64,000 bases of DNA from Apoda limacodes. Taxonomy: Eukaryota; Arthropoda; Insecta; Lepidoptera; Limacodidae. The stretch lies in contig OX291562.1 in NCBI GenBank assembly GCA_946406115.1, forward strand, positions 8,214,001 through 8,278,000, given 5' to 3'. Under the pieces are notes generated by a model. It saw only the letters and a program-made list of their open reading frames with translations. It was not told the DNA's origin and searched no databases. Made by a program: the position numbers and the translations under genes. Of this stretch, positions 45,665-57,240 are shown piece by piece (the first letter of the stretch is position 1; the number at the start of each line of letters is the position of its first letter).

Positions 45665-48600
45665 GTAAGTTTATTAGAGCATTTCATAGGAGACAGTTTG
45701 TTTTATCATAAACCTACACCTATTCATAGTACCTAAGGTGCATCCAAATGTCTATTAGGAAGTTAAAAAACTGGTTTTGGGCTACTATTATTTAACTGTC
45801 AAATTGAATTAGTACCAAAACCATTGGAACATCAACTTTACCAGACAATAATTAAGTACCCGACAGAGAGGAAAAAATTACGGTAATATTTTACTTCTCT
45901 GCACCTCATCATTTTTGTGTAAAAATGATTTTAAAATATATGACATTCCTTTTACCCAAACAGAATGCAGAAATCGGCGGCCGAAATTTTTTTATTTTGA
46001 TATTTTGAAAAATTTGCTTGGTATGTATTAAACACCACAGCCACAGCCCACAGAGGGGTTCTGTGGGCTGCCCTCGCTCTGCTCGGGAAAAAAAAACATA
46101 ACCCAACCTAAAACACAAAATAAATTGGTGCAGAGGAGTAAATATTTACTAACTGAAACATTTCCCTAGTTGATATAGTTTTTTCTACACCTCATTCTTA
46201 GTATTATTTATGCTGCCCCATGATATGTTAACTGTTGTAATTTTCGAGGTATTGTTAAAGTTTTTAACAAATAAAATAGTCACTTTTAATGGATCTTGAC
46301 TCTAATTAAGTATCTGTATTTGTGTGCATGGTAATATTTTACACTTCTGGCACAACTCTAAAAAGGACCTGTTGAGGTGAGACTTCTGTGTCTTTCAGTA
46401 TGTCACAGCTTTTTCTCAGTAAATGCAAATGCTGTCAACTTGAAATTGAGAACAGCTGTAGAACTTGCTTGTTTGGTTACTGCACTAGGGTATAGATTTG
46501 AATAGGGGTTTTTTTAATTTGAAGTAATTATTCATCTGATATACTTTTGCCAGAATGTCAATAACATTTAAAAAAAGAATAAAGGTGAGTTTTCTAAATA
46601 AGCAGCTTTTGAATACTTAATTAGAAAAAAAGTTTGAAACCCTTGCTGTACAAGTTCAATTAGCAGTTGACTGTTTTACTGAATGCAATTCAGGGCTAAG
46701 TTAAGACTAACTTGAATGAAAATTTCTAAGCTATTTTTACTTTATAGATAATTCCTAAAACATACTTTAAGTAAGGCAGTAATCTCAGGTACAGATGCAT
46801 ATGCCCTTTGTACTATTTTTCTAGATTTGAATTTTTTTTAAGTACATTAAAGGTTTAAAAAAAAGTAATGCGTTTATCCTATAAAATATTAGCCATGTAG
46901 TACATGGTATTTATATTTCCTTATATAAATTATTTTAGGTTATCCACATCAGGCAAGAATGTGTGTGTTCCTCTCTCCTCCATTACTTTAAAAGCTCCTA
47001 TCTATGGCATGGACAAAATAATATGTGTGGGTCTGAACTACAAAGATCACTGTGAAGAGCAAAACAAACCTCTTCCACCAGTACCAATAATGTTCAGTAA
47101 ATTCTCCAGCACTATCATTGGACCTGACGAACCTGTTAGGTTGAGAACTGAGTCTACTAAGGTAAGTGCTTTTTAATTTATTTTTTTCATAAATTCACCA
47201 ATTGATATTTTGTTAAGTTAGAGTACATAAGTTGTAAGTTGTAAGTTGTAAGTACTTGAATAGCTTAATTATTATAAGCTAAATTGGCAATGGGCCAAAC
47301 CTGTAATTGATAGTGAGCGAAGGTTCTCTAGTATACCCACTAATTAGAAAATGTAGGATGAGATGGCTCTCTAATAATATTTTTATTGTATTTCTAATTT
47401 AATGAGGTGATTAAAAAACTTATTACACACATCTTTTTGTGCCCCGAAGTTAAGCAGTATTTGATGTATTCATCATGAAATAGGTATAAGTTTCGGCTTT
47501 TATTAGTTAAATTTCGGATTTATTTATGATTCTCTGCAATTGGAATTAAGATTTGTGTCAAGAGTAGTAAGAATAAGCCTTCAAGAGACATCACGAAACT
47601 TCGTCGTTCGTGGCAATAGCTAAAATACTTACTCCAAGTTGAAGTGCTGTTACTTACATTATGCTCCAAGTTATACTTTTGCAATTGCAAGTCACTACCT
47701 ATTCAATATCTTTTTCTTTGTCATGCTTACAGAAGGTAGACTATGAAGTAGAGTTGACTGTAGTGATTGGAAAGAAAGCCAGCTTTGTGAAATCGGCCGA
47801 TGCTTACGACTATGTTTTAGGATATACTGTAGCTCAGGACATCAGTGCAAGGGACTGGCAGAAGGACAAAAATGGAGGACAATTCTTGCTTGGCAAGGTT
47901 GGTATCTAATTATTTTACAATTTGTGTTTTCATATTTTGGAGTCTCTATCATATTTTAACATACAGCAACACGGCAACCTGACGCGGCCATTGGCGACAT
48001 TGAGTCGTACTCTCGTTTAAATAATTTGCCACTTTTTAGTTATAGTTTTTTTGTAACATCCGGGGTATTCACGCCAATTTTAACGCAGTCTACCATCATC
48101 TCGAGACTGCGCAGCCAACCATTCTTTTTCTAACGGAGACGCAGATATCCTGCCCGGCCAAACATTATCCCGGTTACAAACTCGAGCACAATTTTGTGAG
48201 TCGTACCGGTGTGTGTATGTTCGTCCGGGAGGATATCTGCTGTCGCCGCCTTCATAGCCTTGCAAAAAGAGACCTGTCTGTCTTGTGGGCTGCTGTGACC
48301 GCTTACCATCAGGCGGACTGTAAGCCTGTTTGCCACCTTAGTGGTATAAAAAAAGTTTTCTACCTCTATTTAGGCGAATATCATATTACCTCTGTTTTTT
48401 TGATATGTTAAACTTGTTTCATCAACTGACCCATGAAAACCTTAGATGCATGTTTGGCATTTATTTTTTATCGATATCGATAAAATAACGAAGCCTGCTA
48501 TACATGCTATTACTTTCTTGCCAAAAATTCTTGATGTCCAACATGTTATTAATATGCCGTACGTATAACAACATAGGAGACAGCACAGACACTCGAGGGA

Positions 48601-51600
48601 GAGTAGCAATAATGTCCATGCTATCTGAGCAACTACCATTAACTTCGGCACGTATGCGTCTGCCGGACAAAAAGCTAGCCACCCATTTGCACAAACCCTT
48701 GGGCACTCCCTAAGATTGCAACCTCCATAGAAAATCCTGGTGCCAGACCCGATCGAACGCCTTCGCTATGTCCTGGCTACATGCCAATGCCTACTTTGTT
48801 AAGATTAGTTGGTGATTATCGGTTCAGTTGCTCGATTGACTCTAGTGTGTTGGGAAATAAATGAACAAAACGTCAATTGTTTTATTTACTATGTCTTGAT
48901 GAGCTCTATAGACACACGTACGAATTACCGGGTTATCACATCTGAGTCGTGAGCTATACTTAGTGGAAAGGAGAGTGCGCCGGATTTGTTTAATCTCCCC
49001 GATGTCCATTCCTCTTCAAACTGTCTGCACCCGACGCAAACTCCTGATCTTATCAGCGACCTGATTTAATAAACTAAATAATGACACCGCATTTACTTCT
49101 CTAAGATCAATAGTTTAGGATTTCTTTAGGCAAGACGATATAGACCATTTCGTCACGGTTCACATTTCTGTCGGGTACCCGTATTTTTCGGTGCGATCTT
49201 AAAGGCGTTTCACGTTGAAAAAGTAGGCTAATTTATACGAGAGTATTATAAATATCAAGATTTTATTTTTGATAATTTTTGTGTTGAGAGAGAACATCAC
49301 TAACTTTCGGCATATCTAGCCAGAACAGTTGAATAGGGCGCTTTGAAATAGTGAATTTTTTTATACCACTTTTGTTTACTGTATATATAACTTCTATATA
49401 TAAGTTGGTGATTTTCGGTTTACTTGCTCGATTCACCGCAATGTCTTTGGATAATTTGCATTTGATAGAGAATTACATAATACTCTTTTATTATTTCTAG
49501 ATACCTTCTTATTTACAAGCATTATCTTATGTGTGTTACATTTATAATGAATGATTGTGAAGACGCATATGAGATAAAAGGTTATAGTGAAGGTTAAATA
49601 GATATACTCATTTTTGTTACGAAATTCACAACTTTATTTGCAGGAAACCAATTCTGATGTTTGAACATTTGAGGGGTAGTTTTATATAAACCCCATTTGT
49701 ATCTGAACTTGGGCATGTAAGAGAGATACAAAACTTAAAGTAAAAGACTCGAATCAACAAGCTACCAAGATTTGTGGCAAATTGAACATCATAGGCAGTT
49801 TACGTTAGTTGCCTAGCCTGGCAGTTTATTCTTTATGGACAACGTACTAAAAGATAATTTAGCAGAGATCACGCGTATCAGTTTATCTGTCAGGGTTTAA
49901 GTGCGCAATAGGCTATGGCGGCCCATGAAACACTATTGCCGCTGTGTACAGGGGGTTAATGCCGTTCAATGTCTAGCAGTGGCCTCTTCCTGTCAGTAAT
50001 TGGTCATACCAGCGCAATTCATTAAATTATGCTAAAAAGCTATATTTGTAGACTGAATAAACAGTTGCGGCCGTAATATCAACGTCCAACTTCCATAGAT
50101 CGCCATGCAGTGGCATTACCATTGTCTGAAGCTCCAGGGTGGTATATCGTGGCGCATGATTGAGCGTGGGCCAGCATGGTCCATTATGTACTGAAGCCTT
50201 TAGGCGATAATCATTTGTAGCTGCGTTTATTTAGATTTGCTTCATTTGATGCTGCAAGTGATTCCAGCGTAAACGTGACAGCGACGGAGACCGTGTCTGA
50301 CTGCACATGCATCGAAAGCGTCTAAACAGAGCAGTCGTGCGTGGCTAGATGGAAGGCGAGGGCATCCGACTAGACTATGTTGTCACATAACGAGTCCTAC
50401 ATTTTGGTTCGAGGCTCACGCTGGTCGAAGGGACGCCCCCGAGAGCGACAACCCATATGGGCTGAGACTCCTTCAGGACTCGCCCCTAAAGCCCGGTGAA
50501 GCAGTAATGGCTGCAACAGCCATCTGCAAAGACAGCTCAGAAAAAAAAGTCATACATTTTGTCGCGGCGCCATGACTGTTTCAACGTGGTCGATTAATTA
50601 AAGGCGATGACTGACCGTATGAATGAAATGTTTGGCTGTGGTAAAAGGCTGAGATGGTTATAATAAGAAAATGCTAAATCAAAATTTTATATTAGTAAGT
50701 TTTAAGAAAGCAACGCGGTTATTGAGATTTTTATTTATAAAAGAAAAATATTAATGCCAATGCGAAATTATAAGTAAACTATGTTTGAATGAAAAATTTA
50801 ATGTTGAGACAGCATATTATTTCTTTTTATTTCAGTCAATGGATACATTCTGCCCCATTGGACCCTACATAGTTACTGGAGATGAAATTGGAGATCCTCA
50901 AAACTTGGCTATCAAGTGTAGTCTTAATGGAGTTGTTAAACAGACTAGTAGGACAGACCAGCTGATACACAAAATACCAGATGTTATTGAAAGACTGTCT
51001 TCGTAAGTATTCTACTTATTATCATTTTATTATTAACTGGCTTTTGCCGCCCGCCCTATATTTGTTTATTGGCGTAGGAATTCTACGGCAAATTGATTAT
51101 AGTAAAGAAGTGTGCTATAGCGGCATAGCTATTGTTCATCCCCGGGGAATTCAGTTAAAGTTATTCCTTCGGAAACATTAATTTCCCGGAGTAGCTCTCC
51201 GTCTATTGTACTATCTTTATGCCAAAGTTTAGCTCAAACAGATGCTCCGTTGCGAACTTATTATCGCATATATACCGTTGCGTTAAGACCCGATCATTAT
51301 CAGAAAATGAAGCAAAAGTTTAAAATTAACTAATAAATAATTTGTCGCTTCGACTATGCTGTAGCGTGAATTAACGCTAATACTTCAAATGCAGTTTGCC
51401 GATATATCTTATCTATGCACATTTACCGCCGCCAGAGCGATGGACCCAGTGGTATAGTCGCCAAGTGCGTAAACACCTATTTAAACTAAATATAGTCACA
51501 GTCGACGTCTACCGAGTCGCCGACGACCAGTCGACAGTGCGTAACGGCTCTAAGGGCTAGGGCTAAGACAGTGCTTTGCGGTTTTCCGGAAGACGTGCGG

Positions 51601-52136
51601 CTGAATATATGTCGATGTTATGGAACTGTAAGTTAAGCTAGCAAATAAGCTTACGGTCCGCCTGGTGGTAAGCGGTCACCGTAGCCTATGGACGCTTGCC
51701 ACACCTAGGGCTACACTCGCTGTGCGATAGTAGAAATTAGCCGTGGGCATGATTTCGAACAATTCCTCAAACACACATCCCATTGTACAAGCGGTAGAAC
51801 ACACACGGTTCGATACGGTTTTAAATACGTTGTGGTCGTAAAATGATTGTCATGAACATTACTCATTTACTTAAGTTTAATTAAAACTGAATATCGACAG
51901 AAACAATGGAAGGCGAATAATATTTCTTGATTAGAATTGTTGTAGGAGCGATATTTAATAAAAAAAATTAATATTACAGTGTGATGACATTGCTGCCCGG
52001 TGACATAATTCTAACGGGCACACCCGGAGGCGTAGGCATGTATCGCTCGCCACCCGAGTACCTCAAGCCTGGGGACGTGGTCCACAGCGAAATCGAGAAA
52101 ATCGGCGTCCTTGAAACTAAGATTGAGAAGTTTTAA
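45366..52136 (+). CDS. FAHD2: FAHD2-type fumarylacetoacetate hydrolase-domain protein, 5 exons
   Basis: Member of the FAH superfamily, probably a mitochondrial metal-dependent hydrolase/decarboxylase-like enzyme; its exact substrate is unsettled for this subfamily. Exons: 45366-45664, 46939-47161, 47733-47897, 50836-51002, 51980-52136, about 336 residues. Residues 1-48 look like a presequence. Family landmarks: [10 protein letters not shown] near 131-140, [14 protein letters not shown] (two metal-binding Glu), [10 protein letters not shown] (metal Asp), DTFCPIGP and [28 protein letters not shown] and the Arg-Ser-Pro-Pro after GVG point to FAHD2 rather than FAHD1. All splice phases agree. ATG 45366 is the first in frame; ATG 45507 ([10 protein letters not shown]) could give a form without the presequence. 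Confidence 0.93.
46939..47161 (+). CDS. FAHD2: FAHD2 exon 2
   Basis: Acceptor TATTTTAG, donor AAG|GTAAGT, phase 2 to 0. Carries [20 protein letters not shown] and [19 protein letters not shown]. Confidence 0.93.
47733..47738 (+). promoter_or_regulatory. Tandem NAGNAG-type acceptor of FAHD2 exon 3
   Basis: The acceptor reads ACAGAAG|GTAGAC. Splicing after CAG adds one Lys (...STKKVDYE); splicing after AAG gives ...STKVDYE. Both keep the frame. Confidence 0.55.
47733..47897 (+). CDS. FAHD2: FAHD2 exon 3 (metal-binding residues)
   Basis: Acceptor CTTACAG|AAG, where the second AG three bases on could also be used. Donor AAG|GTTGGT is weak. Encodes [20 protein letters not shown] and [20 protein letters not shown], which hold the Glu, Glu, Asp metal ligands. 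Confidence 0.93.
48055..48353 (+). mobile_element. Internally deleted LINE copy (endonuclease start joined to 3' tail)
   Basis: Reads [20 protein letters not shown] and TETQISCPA, then [19 protein letters not shown] through RDLSVLWA, and then jumps to the LINE 3' tail (CCGCTTACCATCAGGCGGAC to GGTATAAAAAAA). About 2.5 kb of the parent (compare 3419-6378) is missing. In FAHD2 intron 3. Confidence 0.8.
48440..48800 (-). pseudogene. LINE fragment, middle of the reverse transcriptase
   Basis: The minus strand reads [30 protein letters not shown] and VLSPML, matching the LINE ORF around motif B ([20 protein letters not shown] in the copy at 3482-5992). Broken at both ends, in FAHD2 intron 3. Confidence 0.8.
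48850..50400. other. FAHD2 intron 3, no clear element
   Basis: AT-rich with scattered GC-richer words. No coding exon fits between exons 3 and 4. Confidence 0.45.
50405..50548 (+). repeat. Jockey LINE 3'-tail fragment
   Basis: GGTTCGAGGCTCACGCTGGT, GGACGCCCCCGAGAGCGACA and GGCTGCAACAGCCATCTGCA, ending in an A run, match the 3' end of the element at 33823-35840. Confidence 0.85.
50836..51002 (+). CDS. FAHD2: FAHD2 exon 4
   Basis: Acceptor TTTATTTCAG, donor TC|GTAAGT, phase 0 to 2. Encodes [20 protein letters not shown] and on to VIERLSS. Confidence 0.92.
51037..51330 (+). repeat. Dispersed repeat of the CTGGCTTTTGCCGCCCGCC class
   Basis: Opens CTGGCTTTTGCCGCCCGCCC and contains AATTTCCCGGAGTAGCTCTC and ATGCCAAAGTTTAGCTCAAA, resembling the elements at 1194 and 26836. 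In FAHD2 intron 4. Confidence 0.4.
51640..51815 (-). repeat. LINE 3'-tail fragment
   Basis: Matches 3455-3810: TACGGTCCGCCTGGTGGTAA, AGCCTATGGACGCTTGCCAC, then GTGGGCATGATTTCGAACAA. It has an internal gap of roughly 170 bp relative to the long copy. Confidence 0.8.
51980..52136 (+). CDS. FAHD2: FAHD2 exon 5 and stop
   Basis: Acceptor ATATTACAG. Encodes [20 protein letters not shown] and ends KIEKF, stop TAA at 52134-52136. Possible poly(A) signals lie near 52349 (AAAATAAATC). Confidence 0.92.
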
Positions 52137-52684
52137 TTCATAAGTTTGTTTTTAGTACTATATATTATGTCACCAAAAATTTTTTTTTACCGATTATATA
52201 AAATATCAATCGATTTGTTTTATAATTTTGTAAATATATAAAGTACGGGTTTTTTAATTATATTTAGTTGCAGGTTTGGCTTAAATTTTCACTGAAGTTT
52301 TATACTATATCCATGTGAGGGGCAGATAAATGCTTTTTTTTTTGAAAATAAATCTAAAGTTTGTTTCGAAACTTTTGTTTCTTGTTCGTCTTTTTTACAA
52401 ACAATTAATAAGTATGCGCCGCGGCACACAAAAGTCTAGCGGTGAGTGAAACGTGAAGGGGATGTTTGCGCACGAGTACTGTCGCGCACGCAATAGTTAT
52501 TAATTTATGATAGCAGATATTTTTGTTATAATCTTTTATATATGAATATTAAAAAAATATTAAACTCTAGGCTAGATCGCGTAAATACGCAGCTTAAGTT
52601 TCGTGTATTAAAATATAATGGGGATATTTTTCATAAAGCAATGATTAAAAATCAGAAAAAAAAAATTGCTAACATGAATATCAT

Positions 52685-53090
52685 AACTCAATGTTATATA
52701 AAATAGTCAGTTAAAGTACATTACGGGTTATTGCACGGGGGCGTCGATACGAATAGATGGACAAAGCAATACTATATTTTTTATTATATATGCTATGGAT
52801 ATCGGCACATAATGTTGAAGTCTTTGACGCGTCATAACTAAAGGTAAAACCAGATGTATGTAAAAAAAACTGATTTTTTTATATAACTCAATGTTATATA
52901 AAAAAATCAGTTAAAGTACATTACGGGTTATTGCACGGGGGCGTCGATACGAATAGATGGACAAAGCAATACAATATTTTTTATTATATATGCTATGGAT
53001 ATCGGCACATAATGTTGAAGTCTTTGACGCGTCATAACTAAAGGTCATAAAACCAGATGTTTGTAAAAAAAATCGGTTTTTCGGTTTTAA
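52685..53090. repeat. Tandem duplication, period 200 bp
   Basis: AACTCAATGTTATATAAAAT... starts at 52685 and again at 52885. The two copies stay nearly identical through GGCGTCGATACGAATAGATG to TGACGCGTCATAACTAAAGG. Located 550 bp after the FAHD2 stop. Confidence 0.88.
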
Positions 53091-53189
53091 TACATTGGAC
53101 CATGATTCAGTTTCTTTAGAAATTTGGTCATGTGCACTAAAACTCACCAAAGTTTCAGGACAATCAAACAAATATTGTAGAAACAAACA

Positions 53190-55295
53190 AAAAAAATATA
53201 CATTTTTTGTATAAAATGTAGAAAAAAATATGGATTGACATTTATGTTAGATTAAAATTCGATTCTGACAAATCTAAAACATAATAAATGGTTCAAAATA
53301 AAAAGAAAAATACTGCTGATGATTTGAATGGTATTGCACCTCTCGCACCCCGCGTCCCTACATAAAACACATCTGAAAAATGATTTCGGCGCATTCAAGG
53401 TCATCGCTGTACTTACGTGGCGGCATATATACTTATGTTGAATTTCAGCCAAATCTATTATTGAATATATTTAAAGTTAATATTTTTTCATACGGAATTT
53501 GTGTTATTGGAAGTTTCCGACCCGTTCCGCTCTGAGCTACTGTATTTTGTATCACTGTCTGATCATATAAAAGCCATCTCTTGATTTACAAATAGTTATT
53601 TGTTTAATAAGTGGGCAATGTTGTTTTTTGTGATGAGTGCCAACTTTAAATCCCGAGCTAGCGAAGTAGTCTAGAATAGTTCTTATATTACTGAGCACAG
53701 CGAGGGATTTAAAGGCACGAGACCTAAAATAATTTCGCTCTCGTGTGAAACATACAACTTTTAACCTCTACCAGTACGAAAAAATAGGTCTTAGGCAAGG
53801 AACACACTGAAGGCCATATTAAGCAATAAGTCTATTGTAATTTACAAATACTACTTACTATACTCTGCTTCAATCAAAAAAAAAACGGTAGGTAGGTACT
53901 AACTATTATTTTTAACATTAGCAACTTTAGAAAGTCATATTTCTCAAGTGGCTTCTATGGTAAAAAGCTTAGTTCAGCATTAGACACTTGTTTTCTTAAC
54001 TCTTCTGGTGTTAAAGAAATACCTTCGTAAATCAAGTCACTCATTTTTTCAAAAAAATTTACAATAATACGTAAATAAACAATCTAAGGTTAAAATAGTT
54101 TTTTTAGACGTGCGACTGTATAACACATTTATCGAAAGCAAAGCATATTTTTAAAATAAATGCTAATAATTATTAGTAGGTATTATAAATTATAAATATT
54201 AAGTACGTCAGCAATGAAAATTGCATTGTACCTTGTTATGATTTTCATTAAAATAAATTTGTTTCTACAGCAATAATCGCGTTATTTTTTTTTCAGTATC
54301 AAAAAATTCCAAAAGGTAATATTCGAACTTTGCATTACTTTGTCTCACACTCGCAGCAAAAATCAATTTTGTCCACTGTTTTTGAACAGCAAAACCACCC
54401 TTTCGGTACTGGAGAGGTGAAAATATAATTTTACATTAGGATGATACTTAATTTCAAAAATCAATACTTACATAAATAATAAACATTAAACACAATAGGG
54501 TTCTATAACATACACATCTCCAATATCATACTAAAATGCATTTACGTATATAAATTGTTTGTTCTGTAAAATTTATTTTTATCAAAAGGTTTTAATGAAG
54601 CGGTGTTGTTTTCGTTTATTCTGGATACTATAGTATAGTTGAAATAAAATGTTTTGTTTATATCCTATATTATATAGGTTTGTCTGTAGTGGTGTTAAAG
54701 ATTTGAATAATGTTTTTATATAATGTTTTACTTTTTTAAGTTCTTGAAATGAGTTATTTTTTAATTAAGTTCAAATAAATTTAAAAAATAGCTTATCAAC
54801 AGTAAATGTCTCTACGCTCTAAATCGTCCTCGTGGTTGTAATAGTAGAATAAAATATATTGACATCAGCTACACAATAACAGATGGCTCTATAATATTAA
54901 GTAACTTTTCTGTTCCATTTCTTCTTCTTTTCTCTTCTATATTTATTACATATTCTATATATAATGTATTCTGTAAAATTTACATGTACAATAAAGAATA
55001 AAGAAAACTTTTTTACCATTGCCACTGAAAAAGGGCACCTTATTCATCGATAACTGTGAATAAATCTCACTTTTAGTCACTGAGTGAATAAAAAAAAAAT
55101 AACAGTGAAAAATCTCACCTTCACTCACTGAGTGAATAAAAATATTTTAAATTTGGAACAATTGTTAAATGGTTTTAATTGTTATTGTGGTTGTTTTATG
55201 TCATTGTTTTCATATCAACCGGTAATAATTACCGAATATATACCAAAATGTGATAATAGTACTAATTATTTTCTCACAGACAATGAAAGAAATTA
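53190..55295. other. Intergenic DNA, mostly unassigned
   Basis: 53640-53830 has an inverted pair, TTTAAATCCCGAGC and GCGAGGGATTTAAA, in a repeat-like block. At 55062-55141 a unit AATCTCAC...TCACTGAGTGAATAAAA occurs twice. No host exon seen. Confidence 0.4.
53955..54044 (-). CDS. Possible 29-residue open frame, doubtful
   Basis: Reads MSDLIYEGISLTPEELRKQV then SNAELSFLP and stop. The composition is protein-like and acidic/helical, but it is short and next to a repeat block. It may be part of a repeated element or chance. Confidence 0.2.
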   Translation of the reverse strand: MSDLIYEGISLTPEELRKQVSNAELSFLP

Positions 55296-55827
55296 GAGTA
55301 TACGGGTCAATCAACTTTTAAGTGTACATCAATGATAAATTTTAATTTTTTAATTTTATTTAAAAAAAGTTATATTTTTAAATGTTTTCTGTAGATAATT
55401 AATTATATTTTACGAATTCACATAGATCAGAACGATTTATTTAAATAAAATAGTTTGACTCCAAAATCCACATGACTCTAGATAAAATAGTCCCATGGAC
55501 AACTAACTAAATATACTTCTGAACTATTTGAAATTCAGTCAAATTGTAAACCGTCACTTTATTCTCACTTAATGTATGATGGATTTCAATTTATCTTCCA
55601 TAAATAAATGAAGCTTCTTTTAATTCATAAGTTATTCCCAATTATATTGTCTCTTGGACAACGACGTACTTTAAATGTAACGAACTTTTCATTTAACTTG
55701 TAAAATAATAATTAATACGTGATATTCCACACTCTTTATGAATTCACTTTTAATTGTTACATTCATATTTGAAAATTTTGTAAACCTTACTGTTTTTTTT
55801 TAAAGTAAAAATGACGATAATTTGTCT

Positions 55828-57160
55828 TTAGGAGACAGGGACAAAATGGTTGTCCAATGGACATATACGGTTGTCCATAGGACATACTTGAGAGGAAAAC
55901 TTATAATATTCAGTGCCTCTTTTGCGTTCAATGTCCGGGGTTAGAAGTTTTTTGATTATATCTTTGAATGCTACATAGAATTTATCTTTCTCATTCAATA
56001 CAAATAGTTTTCCAATTTTCACACATTTTAGGCATGTAACTCTGATTTCACCATCTTCATCGATATCGGTTTCGGCAATGCACGCATATGTATCGTATGA
56101 TTCACCTTTGGTGCTGTAAACTTTGACTAACAAAAAGTCACCTACACCAAGTAATCAATTGTTTTATCCTGGCGTAGATGGCTGTAGTTCCTGTGTAATG
56201 TCATTTTCATTGTCAGAGCTATCAGACGATCTGTATACACTCTTGTATGTGCTCTTGCGTAAACCTTCGTGTAGTTCAGCGAATGTCTTTACTCGAAGAC
56301 AGCAAATTACTCAAAGGTACGTCGTCAACATCGCTGAATGTGTCGTTGCAAATATTTGCCAGCGGTGGCAATGGCATATCTTGAGGTATGTCTTTGTCAG
56401 GGTCGACAGAGGTTGGAATGTTCCTTAGAGCTGGTATCAGTGAGTATAACTCGGGACGCAAGCATTCGCATTCGCAATTTCTGGACATTAGTTGGCCGTG
56501 GCTCCTTGAAAATATTTGGTGCACCTCTTTTGTACCGGTAGTATTTCTAGATACAGCATCTCTTAAGAAAAACCTATTAATTTTTTTGTCAGCTCTGTAT
56601 CTGAATTACGCGTGTTAATACTTGTTCTGAGTCTTCCTTGTAAGCCCAAACAGTCTTTAACTATTTTATGCTTTTGTGCACCAAGTTTCGCGAAAATGTT
56701 TTTCAGCATTTTTTTGCCTTTTCTGGCATATATTTTTCTGTAATTATCTTTAGTATCTTTGATAGCGTTTGTTAATATGCCGTCCTTCTGTTTTTCTTCA
56801 ATATTTACTTCCTGTTTTTATTTTAATTTAATAAATTCTTTTTCTCTCCGATGAGCTCTCTTTTTATATTTTTCAAATTTTTTCTTCCACTTCTTGCTTT
56901 CAGATTGCAATTTTACATTTTCTCTTTATAATTTAGATCTATCTCGACGAATTTTTATCTGCCTCTAATCTACTCATTTTTTGAAGACCGCCAGGTGGTG
57001 TCGTCGTTTGAAGTTGATCTTCGGGAATTATTTCTTAATGGACGGAGAGCTTGAAGGCGTATTCTCAATTATATTACTAACAGCTTTTTGGCGATTTGGC
57101 GAGCTAATTTCTTCGGGTCTGCTTTAAGTCTTTCTCTATAGCGTCTTGATTTTTCTTTTT
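55828..57160 (-). pseudogene. Decayed gene of the DNA transposon, probable transposase lacking its core
   Basis: Read on the minus strand in order, with frame changes: LTEKEKSRRYRERLKADP (basic start), NRQKAVSNIIENTPSSSPSI, KLQSESKKWKKKFEKYKKRA (coiled coil), ILTNAIKDTKDNYRKIYARK, MLKNIFAKLGAQKHKIVKDC, VNRFFLRDAVSRNTTGTKEV, then directly HQIFSRSHGQLMSRNCECEC, DTFSDVDDVPLSNLLSSS, and a C-terminal module GDFLLVKVYSTKGESYDTYA, IRVTCLKCVKIGKLFVLNEK, YVAFKDIIKKLLTPDI. I recall multicopy, uncharacterised insect and cnidarian proteins with this layout and a long central domain. That centre is missing here (junction near 56530-56545). At least four frameshifts or stops. Confidence 0.6.
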
Positions 57161-57240
57161 CCGTCAAACCTATTATCTAAAACTATCAACAAAAATAATT
57201 TAGAATAGAGAACTATTAGATATAGCAAAAATGTGTTAAG

